From: Gammaproteobacteria bacterium
GTDB taxonomy: Bacteria; Pseudomonadota; Gammaproteobacteria; Steroidobacterales; GCA-2729495
DNA: 64,000 bases
Direction: 5' to 3'
Assembly: GCA_015709695.1 (NCBI GenBank)
Contig: CP054183.1
Span: forward strand, 248,001 to 312,000
Of the stretch, positions 53,355 through 63,706 are shown one piece after another (position 1 is the stretch's first letter; every line of letters begins with the position of its first letter). Under the pieces are notes generated by a model. That model was not told the DNA's origin, did no database searches, and saw nothing but the letters and a program-made list of their open reading frames with translations. The translations under genes and the position numbers were made by a program.

Positions 53355-53385
53355 AAGCCCCGCCAGCGATGGCGGGGCTTTTTTT
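53355..53385 (+). terminator. intrinsic terminator after the cold-shock gene
   Basis: AAGCCCCGCC (53355-53364), loop AGCGAT, GGCGGGGCTT (53371-53380), then a run of T to 53385. A 10-bp GC-rich stem followed by T's is a strong rho-independent terminator. The exporter starts 9 bp downstream, so the ATG at 53394, not the frame through this stem, is its start. Confidence 0.92.
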
Positions 53386-53393
53386 CGGTCGCC

Positions 53394-54833
53394 ATGCACT
53401 CCGGTACGGTGCCTTCCACTCCCGCCTCCGGCCCCGCCAGCCCTCGCCTGGTCCTGTGGATCGTGGCGATCGGCATGTTCATGCAGCTGCTGGACTCGAC
53501 CATCGTCAACACCGCGCTGCCGGCGATGGCGCGCAGCCTCGGGGAGAGCCCGCTGCGCATGCACGCGGTGGTGGTGTCCTACGCCCTCACCATGGCGGTG
53601 GTCATCCCCGCCACCGGCTGGCTGGCCGACCGCTTCGGCACCCGGCGCATCTACATGCTGGCCATCGGCCTGTTCATGCTCGGCTCGCTCGCCTGCGCCG
53701 CATCCGCCAGTCTCGGCCAGCTGGTTGCCGCGCGCGTGCTGCAGGGCGTGGGCGGCGCCATGCTGATGCCGGTGGGCCGGCTGGTGGTGCTGCGCGCATT
53801 CCCCGGGGAGCTGTTCCTCGCGGCCATCAGCTTCGTCGCCATTCCAGCGCTGGTCGGGCCGCTGCTCGGCCCGACACTGGGCGGCTGGCTGGTGGAGGTG
53901 GCCTCCTGGCACTGGATCTTCCTGATCAACCTGCCCGTGGGCCTCGCCGGCCTGCTGGCCACCCGGCGCTACATTCCCAATTTCACCGCGGCCAGCGGCC
54001 GTTTCGACCTCGCCGGCTACCTGATGCTGGCGTTCGCCATGGTCAGTGTCTCGCTGGCGCTCGATGGCCTGGGCGGCCTGGGCTGGGCGCATACGCTGCT
54101 GGTGCTGCTGATGATCCTGGGCCTGGCGGCGCTCGCCGCGTACTGGCTGCACGCGCTGCGCAGCCCGGCGCCGATCTTCACCCCGGACCTGTTCACGGTG
54201 CAGAGCTACCGGGTGGGCCTGCTGGGGAACCTGTTCTCGCGCATCGGCTCGGGCGCCATGCCCTACCTGCTGCCGCTGCTGCTGCAGCTGACCCTGGGCT
54301 ACTCGCCTGCCGAGGCCGGCATGCTGATGCTGCCGGTCGCGCTGGCCAGCATGGGCGCCAAGCGCGTGACCACGGCCGTCATCACCCGCCACGGCTATCG
54401 CCAGGTGCTGATCGGCAACACGCTGCTGCTCGGCGCGACGATCGCCGGCTTCGCGCTGATGGCACCGGGGCAGCCGCTGTGGCTGCGGATCGTCCAGCTC
54501 GGCATCTTCGGTGCCGTCAATTCCTTCCAGTTCACCGCCATGAACGCCGTGACGCTCAAGGACCTGGCACCCGCGCGTGCGGGCAGCGGCAACAGCCTGT
54601 TCTCCGTGGTGCAGATGCTCGGCATGAGCCTGGGCGTGACCTGCGCCGCGGCGCTGCTGGCCGCCTTCGGCAGCTGGCTGGGTGCCGGCGAGGGCAGCCA
54701 GGCGCTGCCGGCGTTCCGCGCCACCGTCATCGCCATCGGCCTGATGACCATGGGATCGGCCGTCATCTTCTGGCAGCTGCGTGACGAGGGTCCGGCCGAA
54801 CTGCCGGATGGCGGCATCGTCGCCGACGCCTGA
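53394..54833 (+). CDS. DHA2-family MFS drug exporter (EmrB/QacA-like)
   Basis: A 479-residue 14-helix transporter. First helix LVLWIVAIGMFMQLLDSTIVNTALPAMARSLG has the DHA2 motif D1 (LDSTIVNTALP), followed by the MFS motif A loop GWLADRFGTRRIYMLAIGLF, and RVLQGVGGAMLMPVGRLVVLR (motif B/C region), WRWIFLINLPVG-like HWIFLINLPVG. It exports drugs or organic compounds with proton exchange. Starts beyond the terminator at ATG 53394. The promoter would overlap the terminator or lie upstream. Confidence 0.93.
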   Translation: MHSGTVPSTPASGPASPRLVLWIVAIGMFMQLLDSTIVNTALPAMARSLGESPLRMHAVVVSYALTMAVVIPATGWLADRFGTRRIYMLAIGLFMLGSLACAASASLGQLVAARVLQGVGGAMLMPVGRLVVLRAFPGELFLAAISFVAIPALVGPLLGPTLGGWLVEVASWHWIFLINLPVGLAGLLATRRYIPNFTAASGRFDLAGYLMLAFAMVSVSLALDGLGGLGWAHTLLVLLMILGLAALAAYWLHALRSPAPIFTPDLFTVQSYRVGLLGNLFSRIGSGAMPYLLPLLLQLTLGYSPAEAGMLMLPVALASMGAKRVTTAVITRHGYRQVLIGNTLLLGATIAGFALMAPGQPLWLRIVQLGIFGAVNSFQFTAMNAVTLKDLAPARAGSGNSLFSVVQMLGMSLGVTCAAALLAAFGSWLGAGEGSQALPAFRATVIAIGLMTMGSAVIFWQLRDEGPAELPDGGIVADA

Positions 54834-54844
54834 GGGCGGGCCGC

Positions 54845-55852
54845 CTACGGCCGCTGTTCCAGGATCCGGTCGAACAGGCCGCCATCGTCGAAGTGGCGTG
54901 CCTGGACCGCCTGCCAGCCGCCGAAATCCCTGATGGTGAGCAGGCGGATCTCCGGGAACTGCCGGGCATGCCTGGCCGCCACCTCCGGCAGCCGCGGGCG
55001 GAAATGATGATCGGCGATGATCTCCTGGGCCTCGGGCGAGTACAGGTACTCGAGGTATGCCCGCGCCAGCGCGGCCGTGCCGTGCCGCCGGGCATTGCGC
55101 TCCACCACGGCCACCGGCGGCTCCGCCAGCACGCTCACCGACGGCATGACGATCTCGAAGCGGTTGGTGCCGAGTTCGTCGCGGGCGAGCAGGGCCTCGC
55201 TCTCCCAGGCCAGCAGGACATCGCCGATGCCCCGTTGCACGAAGGTCATGGTCGAGGCGCGGGCGCCGGTGTCGAGCACCGGCACCCTGGCGAACAGCGC
55301 CCTGACGAACGCCAGCGCGGCGGCCTCGTCGCCCCGGTTCTTCTCCAGGGCGTAGCCCCAGGCGGCGAGGTAGTTCCAGCGTGCGCCGCCTGAGGTCTTG
55401 GGATTGGGCGTGATGACCTTCAGCCCCGGCCGCAGCAGGTCGTCCCAGTCACGGATGTTCTTCGGGTTGCCCTTGCGGACCAGCAGCACGATGACCGAGG
55501 TGTAGGGCGAGCTGTGGTCCGGCAGCCGCGCCTGCCAGTCGACCGGCAGGCGCCCGGAACGTTGCGCAATGGCGTCGATGTCATAGGCGAGCGCCAGCGT
55601 CACCACGTCGGCGGGCAGGCCATCGATCACCGATCGGGCCTGGCGGCCGGAGCCGCCGTGCGAGCGCTGGATGCGCACTTCCTGTCCCGTGGCGGCGAGC
55701 CAGTGCGCGGCGAACAACCGGTCGTAGGCGAGGTAGAGCTCGCGCGTCGCATCGTATGACACATTGAGCAGGCGCGCCGTCTCCGCGCCCCGGGCCGGCG
55801 TGGCCACGCAGGCCATGGCGAAGAGTGCCGTGACTATCCGGCCGGGCTTCAT
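54845..55852 (-). CDS. sbp: periplasmic sulfate-binding protein
   Basis: A 335-residue ABC substrate-binding protein with a signal peptide ([24 protein letters not shown]). The sulfate-binding family motifs are clear: [102 protein letters not shown], and VTIRDFGGW-like LTIRDFGGW. It delivers sulfate or thiosulfate to the permease encoded by cysT-cysW. It is divergently transcribed from cysA, 216 bp away, convergent to the drug exporter. Confidence 0.93.
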   Translation of the reverse strand: MKPGRIVTALFAMACVATPARGAETARLLNVSYDATRELYLAYDRLFAAHWLAATGQEVRIQRSHGGSGRQARSVIDGLPADVVTLALAYDIDAIAQRSGRLPVDWQARLPDHSSPYTSVIVLLVRKGNPKNIRDWDDLLRPGLKVITPNPKTSGGARWNYLAAWGYALEKNRGDEAAALAFVRALFARVPVLDTGARASTMTFVQRGIGDVLLAWESEALLARDELGTNRFEIVMPSVSVLAEPPVAVVERNARRHGTAALARAYLEYLYSPEAQEIIADHHFRPRLPEVAARHARQFPEIRLLTIRDFGGWQAVQARHFDDGGLFDRILEQRP

Positions 55853-56068
55853 GGTTGCGGATCTGCTTTCCTGGAGGCGCGCGGGCGCCGGGCTGCGGCG
55901 TGGCCGCCACGATGCGGCCGCCGGCCGATGGCTGTCAACGCAGGTGATGCGGCGGTGAGGCCACGGATAGCGCGAACTGCCGCCTGGCCGGCATTGTCAC
56001 CGCTTTGTTACTGGCGCGAGACTGCTTTCGTGACTGCGCGCGCCTACCATGCGCAGCAAGAGGGCACG

Positions 56069-57883
56069 ATGTCGATCCGCTTCGAACAGGTCACCAAGCG
56101 CTACCGCGGCGTGCCCGTGGTCAACGACGTCACGCTCGAGGTGGCCAAGGGCGAGTTCTTCGTGCTGCTGGGTGCCAGCGGCAGCGGCAAGAGCACGCTC
56201 CTGCGCGGCATTGCCGGCCTGACCGACATCGACCACGGGCGCATCGCGCTGCATGGCCGTGACGTCACCTTCGTCAACCCGCGTGACCGCGGGGTCGGCT
56301 TCGTGTTCCAGCACTATGCCCTGTTCCGCAACATGAGCATCGCGGACAACATCGAGTTCGCCCTGCGCATCCGCGGCGTGCCGGCCGCGCGCCGGCGCGA
56401 GCGGCGGCGCGAGCTGCTGCGGCTGGTGGCACTGGAAGGCATGGACGAGAGGCTGCCGTCGCAGCTGTCCGGCGGCCAGCAGCAGCGCGTGGCCGTGGCG
56501 CGGGCGCTGGCCCACGAACCCGGCGTATTGCTGCTCGACGAGCCCTTCGGCGCGCTCGACGCCAAGATCCGCACCGAACTGCGGCGCACCGTGCGCGAGG
56601 TGCAGCGACGCCTCGGCACCACCACCATCCTGGTCACCCATGACCAGGAAGAGGCCTTCTCGCTGGCCGACCGCATCGGCGTCATGCACATGGGACGGCT
56701 GCTCGAGACCGGCGAGCCGCAGCAACTCTACCGGCAGCCGGCGACGCGCTTCGTCGCCACGTTCCTCGGTGCGGCGAACCTGCTGCTGGGCGAGGTGGCG
56801 GCTCCCTCCCGGGTGCGGGTCGGCCAGGCGCTGGTCAGCCATGCCGGCCAGGCGCGGCCCGATGCCGTGTCCAGCACCGAAGTGGTCACCGTGCTGCGCC
56901 CGGAGGATGTCGAACTCGCACGCCATCGCCAGGTGCTGGCGAATCCCTTCCTCGGCGAAGGCCAGGTGCTGGAAACCAGCTTTGGTGGCGGGGTAAGCCG
57001 GCTGCTGGTGCAGGTGGCCGCCGGCACGAACCTGCGCGCGGCGGCGCGGGTGGACGCGCAGGCGCATCCGGGTCTGGCTCCCGGCGCCTGCCTGCTGGAG
57101 GTGACCCGGACCGCGGCCGAGGCCATGGCCATGCCGCTGGCGGCCGGTGACGGCATCGCCCTCGGCGTGCGCCGCCTGCATGTGCTGCCCACGCCCGTGT
57201 CGAGCTTCCTGTTCCGCGCGCCGACCCGCGAGGCGGTGATGGAACTGCGCCACTCGCCGCTGGTGGCGCAGCTGGTGCAGAGCACGAGGGCCAACCTCAG
57301 CGAGACGATCGTCGCCGAGGAACAGCCCGGCACCGGCACATTGCGCGGGGCCGGAGTGGTGGTGGTGGACAACACCGGGCGCACGCCGGCGGAGATCGCC
57401 GGCCTGGTGGCGCACGGGGCCCGGCGCCTGCTGTGCGTGCCGCGCGGTGCGCAGCTGCCGCGCCGGGTGATCATCCATTGCCCGGACGACGCCCCGCTGG
57501 GAGAGGCCATGGGACTGGTCGCGAGCCTGGTGAGGCACATCAATGCCGAGGCCAGCTTCGTCAGTGTCACGCCGCGGGAAGCGGTGCCGGCGCAACGCAC
57601 CCTGGCCCTGCGTCGCCTGCTCGACACGCGGGCGGAGGTCCGCGACAGCCATGGCCTCGACCTGCGCACGGAAGTGCTGGAGGGCGATGTCGGCGAGCAG
57701 CTGCGTGCGCTCGCATCCGGTCCGGAGCCGGCGCTGCTGGTCATGGGCATCGATGGCGACTGTGCCGAGATCGAGGCGGCGCTGTCGCGCGACCTCGGCT
57801 GGCTGTTCGACGCCGGTGCGCGCTGGCCGCTGCTGCTCTCCTATTCGGGCCCGCGCCCGGCCGCGCTGGCGGCGGTGCTGTAG
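56069..57883 (+). CDS. cysA: sulfate ABC transporter ATPase with extra C-terminal USP-like domain
   Basis: A 604-residue protein; typical CysA is about 350. Residues 1-~235 form the ABC ATPase: Walker A LGASGSGKSTLL, VFQHYALFRNMS, signature LSGGQQQRVAVARAL, Walker B LLLDEPFGALD, LVTHDQEEAF. Residues ~240-370 are a TOBE-type domain (VVTVLRPEDVELARH). After residue 380 there is an added region (VMELRHSPLVAQLV, then RRVIIHCPDDAPLGEAMGLVASLVRHINAEASFVSVTP...LLVMGI) that looks like a universal stress protein fold. The starts upstream of 56069 are not needed. First gene of cysA-cysT-cysW-kinase-regulator. Confidence 0.85.
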   Translation: MSIRFEQVTKRYRGVPVVNDVTLEVAKGEFFVLLGASGSGKSTLLRGIAGLTDIDHGRIALHGRDVTFVNPRDRGVGFVFQHYALFRNMSIADNIEFALRIRGVPAARRRERRRELLRLVALEGMDERLPSQLSGGQQQRVAVARALAHEPGVLLLDEPFGALDAKIRTELRRTVREVQRRLGTTTILVTHDQEEAFSLADRIGVMHMGRLLETGEPQQLYRQPATRFVATFLGAANLLLGEVAAPSRVRVGQALVSHAGQARPDAVSSTEVVTVLRPEDVELARHRQVLANPFLGEGQVLETSFGGGVSRLLVQVAAGTNLRAAARVDAQAHPGLAPGACLLEVTRTAAEAMAMPLAAGDGIALGVRRLHVLPTPVSSFLFRAPTREAVMELRHSPLVAQLVQSTRANLSETIVAEEQPGTGTLRGAGVVVVDNTGRTPAEIAGLVAHGARRLLCVPRGAQLPRRVIIHCPDDAPLGEAMGLVASLVRHINAEASFVSVTPREAVPAQRTLALRRLLDTRAEVRDSHGLDLRTEVLEGDVGEQLRALASGPEPALLVMGIDGDCAEIEAALSRDLGWLFDAGARWPLLLSYSGPRPAALAAVL

Positions 57884-57885
57884 GC

Positions 57886-58746
57886 ATGGCACGGCGCTCC
57901 GGCGTGCAGGGCTGGCGCTGGCGCGAAGCCTCGGTGCTGCCCGGTTTCGGCCTCACGCTCGGCTACAGCGTGCTCTACCTGTCGCTGGTGGTGCTGTTGC
58001 CGATCGCGGCGCTGGTGCTCAAGGCGACCACGGCACCGCTGGAGCAGGTGCTGGGCACCCTGGGCGAGCCCCGCGTGCTGGCGGCGCTGCGCCTGTCCTT
58101 CGGCGCCGCCCTGCTGGCTGCCAGCATCAATGCGGTCTTCGGCCTGGTCGTGGCCTGGGTGCTGACGCGCTATGACTTTCCCGGCCGGCGCCTCCTCGAT
58201 GCGCTGATCGACCTGCCATTCGCGCTGCCCACCGCGGTCTCGGGCATTGCCCTGGTCACGGTGTTCGCCGATGACGGCGTCATCGGCCACTGGCTGGCCG
58301 GGCTGGGTATCGAAGTGGCCTACACCTGGGTCGGCGTCACCGTGGCGCTGGTGCTGATCGGCATCCCGTTCGTGGTGCGCACCCTGCAGCCGGCGATCAT
58401 GGCGCTGGATCCCGCGGTGGAGGAGGCCGCCATGTCGCTCGGTGCCAGCCGCTGGCACACGTTCCTGCGGGTGATCCTCCCGGCGATCCTGCCGGCCCTG
58501 CTGACCGGCTTCACGCTCGCCTTCGCGCGCGGCGTGGGCGAGTACGGCTCGGTGATCTTCATCGCCGGCAACATTCCGCTGCAGACCGAGATCATGCCGC
58601 TGCTCATCGTCATCAAGCTCGAGCAGTTCGACTACGTGGGTGCCGCCGTCCTCGGCTTCCTCATGCTGGTGCTGTCGTTCGTGATGCTGCTGGTCATCAA
58701 CCTGCTGCAGGCCTGGCAGCGCCGGCGGCTGGGGCTGGGTGCCTGA
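57886..58746 (+). CDS. cysT: sulfate ABC transporter permease CysT/CysU
   Basis: A 286-residue permease with six helices. Family motifs include VLPGFGLTLGYSVLYLSLVVLLPIAALV, DLPFALPTAVSGIALVTVF and the EAA loop EEAAMSLGASRWHTFLRVILPAILPALLTGFTLAFARGVGEYGSVIFIAGN. It forms the sulfate channel with CysW. ATG 57886 comes 2 bp after the cysA stop; the 3' end overlaps the CysW start by 8 bp. Confidence 0.93.
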   Translation: MARRSGVQGWRWREASVLPGFGLTLGYSVLYLSLVVLLPIAALVLKATTAPLEQVLGTLGEPRVLAALRLSFGAALLAASINAVFGLVVAWVLTRYDFPGRRLLDALIDLPFALPTAVSGIALVTVFADDGVIGHWLAGLGIEVAYTWVGVTVALVLIGIPFVVRTLQPAIMALDPAVEEAAMSLGASRWHTFLRVILPAILPALLTGFTLAFARGVGEYGSVIFIAGNIPLQTEIMPLLIVIKLEQFDYVGAAVLGFLMLVLSFVMLLVINLLQAWQRRRLGLGA

Positions 58747-59608
58747 GGTGGCCACGCCCGCCGTCTGGCTGGAGGAGCGCGGCCATGCCAACCGCTGGCG
58801 CAGCCGGCTGGTACGCGGGCTGCTGATCGGCATCGCGGCGGGCTTCATCGGCATCATCCTGCTGGTGCCGCTGGCCACGGTGTTCGTCGAGGCGCTCGGC
58901 CGCGGCATCGGCTTCTACCGCCAGGCGCTGGTCGACCCGGACGCGCTGGCGGCCATGCGCCTGACGCTGGTGACCACCGCCCTGGTGGTGCCGCTCAACA
59001 CGCTGTTCGGCATCGCCGCCGCCTACGCCATCGCGCGCTTCAGCTTCCGCGGCAAGAGCCTGCTGACCACGGTAATCGACCTGCCCTTCGCGGTTTCCCC
59101 GGTGATCTCCGGCCTGGCCTTCGTCCTGCTGTTCGGCGCCAGCGGCTGGTTCGGGCCCTGGCTGGAGGAGCACGACATCCAGGTGATCTTCGCGCTGCCG
59201 GGCATCGTCCTGGTCACCCTGTTCGTGACCTTTCCCTACGTCGCCCGGGAGCTGCTGCCGCTGATGCAGATGCTGGGCACGGACGAGGAGGAGGCGGCCA
59301 TCTCGCTCGGCGCCGGCGGCTGGAGGACCTTCTTCAAGGTGACGCTGCCCAAGATACAATGGGGCGTGATCTACGGCGTGATCCTCTGTAATGCCCGTGC
59401 CATGGGCGAGTTCGGCGCGGTGGCCGTCGTCTCCGGCCACATCCGCGGCCTGACCACCACCATGCCGCTGCAGGTGGAGATCCTGTACAACGAGTTCCAC
59501 CAGGTGGCGGCCTTCGCCGTGGCGTCGGTGCTGAGCCTGCTCGCGGTGGTGACGCTGGCCATCAAGACCGCCATCGAGTGGCGCACCGGGCATCGTGGTG
59601 GGCACTGA
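58739..59608 (+). CDS. cysW: sulfate ABC transporter permease CysW
   Basis: A 289-residue permease, GTG start at 58739 (another GTG at 58748 is equally possible). It has six helices and the EAA motif EEEAAISLGAGGWRTFFKVTLPKIQWGVIYGVILCNARAMGEFGAVAVVSGHI; GTDEEEAAISLG and HIRGLTTTMPLQVEILYNEF are CysW-specific. It pairs with CysT in the membrane. The overlap with cysT implies coupled translation. Confidence 0.92.
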   Translation: MPEVATPAVWLEERGHANRWRSRLVRGLLIGIAAGFIGIILLVPLATVFVEALGRGIGFYRQALVDPDALAAMRLTLVTTALVVPLNTLFGIAAAYAIARFSFRGKSLLTTVIDLPFAVSPVISGLAFVLLFGASGWFGPWLEEHDIQVIFALPGIVLVTLFVTFPYVARELLPLMQMLGTDEEEAAISLGAGGWRTFFKVTLPKIQWGVIYGVILCNARAMGEFGAVAVVSGHIRGLTTTMPLQVEILYNEFHQVAAFAVASVLSLLAVVTLAIKTAIEWRTGHRGGH

Positions 59609-59632
59609 GCGCGGCGCGGGAGCGGTGCCGGG

Positions 59633-61698
59633 ATGAAGCCGTCGCGACCCCTTGGCCTCGCTGCATGGCTCGGCATCGGCAGCGGCGTCATCGTCCTGCT
59701 GGCGGTGCTGGCGGTCGCCGCCTCGTCGGTGGGATTGCTGGGGCGCCTGGCGCGACAGCAGGCCATGACGCGCGTGGAGCTGGCCGGTGCCTCGGCCCGC
59801 GACTACCTGCGGCGGGTCAACGAGGAAGTCCTCGGCGATGCCCGCGAGCTCGCCAGCCGGCCGACGCTCATCCGCCTGCTGCTGCAGGGAGACCTGCGCG
59901 CCCTGGAGCCCGTGCTCGCCCGCTACGCCCAGTCGAAGGGCCTCTACGCCTGCCTGCTGGTGAACGACGCCGGGGTCGCGGTGGCTGCCGGTGGCGAGGT
60001 GGCGTGGTCGGAACTCGAGCCGGCGGCAGCCGAGCAGGGTGAGCGGTTTGCGGTGGCCTCGCGCCAGGCCGGCGTGATCCTCAGCGGCGCCAGTGCCCCG
60101 GTGCCGCGCCTCGCGCCCTATCGGGTGATTGCCCTGCGGGCGATCGACGACCGGCTGGTCGCCGACCTGCAGGAGCAGGTGGGTGCGACCGTGGAAGTCA
60201 TCAACTACGCCACCTACACGGCGCCGCCGGACAATCCGTTCACGGAGCTGCACAGCCAGACCATCACCAGCGGCAAGGTGACCACCCGCCGGCTCAGCGC
60301 CTCTGACAGCTACGTGGCCGTCGTGCCCTGGTCGGCATCCACCGGCGAACTGATCGGGCTGGTGGACGTGCAGATCGGCGCTGCCGAGTTCGACGCCGCG
60401 GCCCGCGCGCTGGGCATGCGCCTGGCGGTGATCGCCCTGCTGGTGCTGGCGCTGGCGGCGCTGGGCGGCATGCTCTACGGCCGGTGGCTGGCGCGGCCGC
60501 TGGAAGCGCTGCGCAATGCGGCCGATCGCATCGGCCGCGGCGATTTCTCGGTGGCGGTACCCACCTCGGGGATCAGCGAGATCGGCTCGCTGGCGCTCAC
60601 CATGGACGAGATGCGCAGCAACCTGGTGGACCTGACCGCCGTGCTGAGGCGCCGCGAGGCGGAGGCACGCGCCGTGCTGTCGGGCGTGGTCGAGGGCGTC
60701 TATGCCGTGGATTCCGCCCGCGTCATCCGCTACGCCAACGACCAGGTGGTGCGCATGCTCGGCCGCCCGCGGGAGGAGATCGTCGGCCGTTTCTGCGGTG
60801 ATGTGCTCAATCCCGAGGCCACCGACGGCGTGCGTCCCTGCGAGCGCGATTGTCCGATCGTCGCCGCGCGTGTCACCGGCCAGGGCCGCGCCGCCGAACG
60901 CCTGTGCCTGCCGGGAGGCGCCACGCGCTCGGCGGTCGTGGTCAGCGCACCGCCCACCGGCGGCCAGCAGGTGCAGGTGCTGCGCGACGAGACCGAGCTC
61001 GAATCGGTGCGTCGCGCGCGCGACAGCGTGCTGGCCAACATATCGCACGAGTTCCGCACGCCGCTGGCCGCGCAGCTGGCCTCGATCGAGCTGCTGCAGG
61101 ACGGGCTCGAGCGCCTGCCACTGGCCGAGCAGCGCGAGCTGTTCCGCAACCTGGAGCGGGGCGTGCTGCGGCTGATGCGGCTGATCGACAACCTGCTCGA
61201 GAGCGTGCGCATCGAAGCGGGCCAGCTGGCGATCCGCGCCCAGACCGTGTCGATGGCCGAGGTGGCCGAGGAGGCCGCGGCACTGATCCGGCCGCTGCTG
61301 GCGCAGCGTCGCCAGGCGCTCGACATCGAGTGGCCGCAGGGACTGCCGGATCTCGTCGGCGACGGCCAGCGCCTGGTGCAGGTGTTCGTCAACCTGCTCG
61401 CCAACGCCAGCAAGTATGCGCCGGAGGGCACCACCATCCGCATCGGTGGCGAGCTGCGGGGCGAGCGCATCGCCGCCTGGGTGGAGGACGAGGGGCCCGG
61501 CCTCACCGACAGCGACCCGGACACCGTCTTCCAGCGTTTCAGGCGGGCCGGGGACGTGGAGCCCGAGGCGCCGGGCCTCGGGCTGGGCCTGTGGATCGTG
61601 CGCTCCATCGTCGAACGCCATGGCGGGGAGGCGGGGATGGAGCGGACGCCGGCGGGCCGGACGCGCTTCTTCTTCGTCTTGCCGGCGGGGGAGCGGGC

Positions 61699-61702
<4 letters not shown>
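59633..61702 (+). CDS. sensor histidine kinase
   Basis: A 689-residue membrane kinase. Transmembrane helices at ~10-35 and ~262-285 bound a large extracytoplasmic sensor (SKGLYACLLVNDAGVAVAAGG). A HAMP segment, a PAS-like domain (~345-445; VVEGVYAVDSARVIRYANDQVVRMLGRPREEIVG, containing a PCERDCP cysteine cluster), and the dimerisation domain with phospho-acceptor H472 (LANISHEFRTPLAAQL) follow; the ATPase domain has NLLANASKYAP, EDEGPGL and GLGLGLWIV. It directly follows cysW and overlaps the response regulator, so it probably responds to sulfate or a related condition. Confidence 0.93.
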
Positions 61703-62388
<686 letters not shown>

Positions 62389-62442
62389 GATGGCATCTGC
62401 CATGAACCGGCGTTCCGCCGCCGTCCGCGGCAGCATGCGGCG

Positions 62443-63660
62443 ATGAGTGGCGTGCTGCCCTCGCGCGGCCTGCTGCGCCACCGTGACCTTGCCCTGTTCC
62501 TCGGCGGGCGCTTCGTCTCGGCCATGGCGGTGCAGATGCAGAACGTCGCCGTCGGCTGGCTGGTGTACGACCTCACCCGCGATCCGCTGGCGCTGGGCCT
62601 GGTGGGCCTGGCGAGCTTCCTGCCGGCCATCGCCCTTGCCCTGGTGACGGGCCATGTCGCCGACCGCGCCGACCGGCGCGGCATCATCGTCGCCTGCTAC
62701 GTGCTGACGACGCTGACGGCCCTGGGACTGCTGGCCTGCGCCTGGATGCGTGCGCCGGTGTGGGTGATCTACGCGCTGGTGCTGGCCTTCGGCCTGGGCC
62801 GGGCCTTCGCCAATCCGGCGGGGCAGGCGCTGTTGCCGGGACTGGTGCCGGCGGAGGAGCTCGGTGGCGCCATCGCCTGGGGCTCCTCGGTGTGGCAGAC
62901 GGCGACGATCATCGGCCCCGCCGTCGGCGGCGCGCTGTATGTGCTCGGCGATACGGTGGTGTTCGCCGCTGCCGCCGCCTGTTTCGCGCTGAGCACGCTG
63001 CTCTTCGCCCTGGTACGCCACCGCAGCCGCACCACCTCCGGCGGCAAGGCGGACTGGGCGACGCTGCTGGCGGGCATCGCCTTCATCCGCTCGCGGCCGG
63101 CGATCTTCGGCGCCATCTCGCTGGACCTGTTCGCGGTGCTGCTGGGCGGGGCCACCGCGCTGCTGCCGATCTACGCGCGCGACATCCTGCAGGTCGGCCC
63201 CACCGGGCTCGGCCTGCTGCGCAGCGCGCCGGCGGCGGGTGCCCTCGGCATGGCCCTTTACCTCGTCTGGCGGCCGCTCCGCCAGCGCGCCGGTGCGCGC
63301 ATGTTCCAGGCCGTCGCGCTGTTCGGCCTGGCGACGATCGCCTTCGGCCTGTCGCGGGATTTCCTGCTGTCGCTCGGTTGCCTGGTGGTGCTGGGCGCGG
63401 CCGACATGGTGAGCGTCGTGATCCGCCAGACACTGGTCCAGGCGGAGACGCCCGACGGCATGCGCGGTCGGGTCTCCGCCGTCAACGCGGTGTTCATCGG
63501 CGCCTCCAACGAGCTCGGCGAGTTCGAGTCCGGAGCGGTGGCGGCGCTCATCGGCACGGTGCCCGCGGTGGTCGTCGGTGGCGCCGGCACCTTGCTGGTG
63601 GCCGCGCTCTGGGCACGCTGGTTCCCGGAACTGCGTCATCGCGACCGGCTGGTCTCGTGA
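62443..63660 (+). CDS. MFS exporter (EntS/MdfA-like)
   Basis: A 405-residue 12-helix MFS protein. LALFLGGRFVSAMAVQMQNVAVGWLVYDLTRDPLALGLVGLASFLPAIALALVTGHVADRADRRGII contains the MFS motif A loop (GHVADRADRRG) of the enterobactin exporter (EntS)-type group; further helices to ~395. It may export siderophore or drug. ATG 62443 is 55 bp after the response regulator stop, same direction; a short non-coding gap with CATGAACC precedes it. Confidence 0.87.
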   Translation: MSGVLPSRGLLRHRDLALFLGGRFVSAMAVQMQNVAVGWLVYDLTRDPLALGLVGLASFLPAIALALVTGHVADRADRRGIIVACYVLTTLTALGLLACAWMRAPVWVIYALVLAFGLGRAFANPAGQALLPGLVPAEELGGAIAWGSSVWQTATIIGPAVGGALYVLGDTVVFAAAAACFALSTLLFALVRHRSRTTSGGKADWATLLAGIAFIRSRPAIFGAISLDLFAVLLGGATALLPIYARDILQVGPTGLGLLRSAPAAGALGMALYLVWRPLRQRAGARMFQAVALFGLATIAFGLSRDFLLSLGCLVVLGAADMVSVVIRQTLVQAETPDGMRGRVSAVNAVFIGASNELGEFESGAVAALIGTVPAVVVGGAGTLLVAALWARWFPELRHRDRLVS

Positions 63661-63706
63661 AGCCCGGCCCGTCGCCGCCCGGCCGCGGCGCGAGCGGGCC
63701 GTTGTC

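Noticed and set aside
53352-53393. Start of the DHA2 exporter at 53352
   Set aside because: That frame would translate through a strong terminator stem; ATG 53394 precedes the first helix and fits family length.
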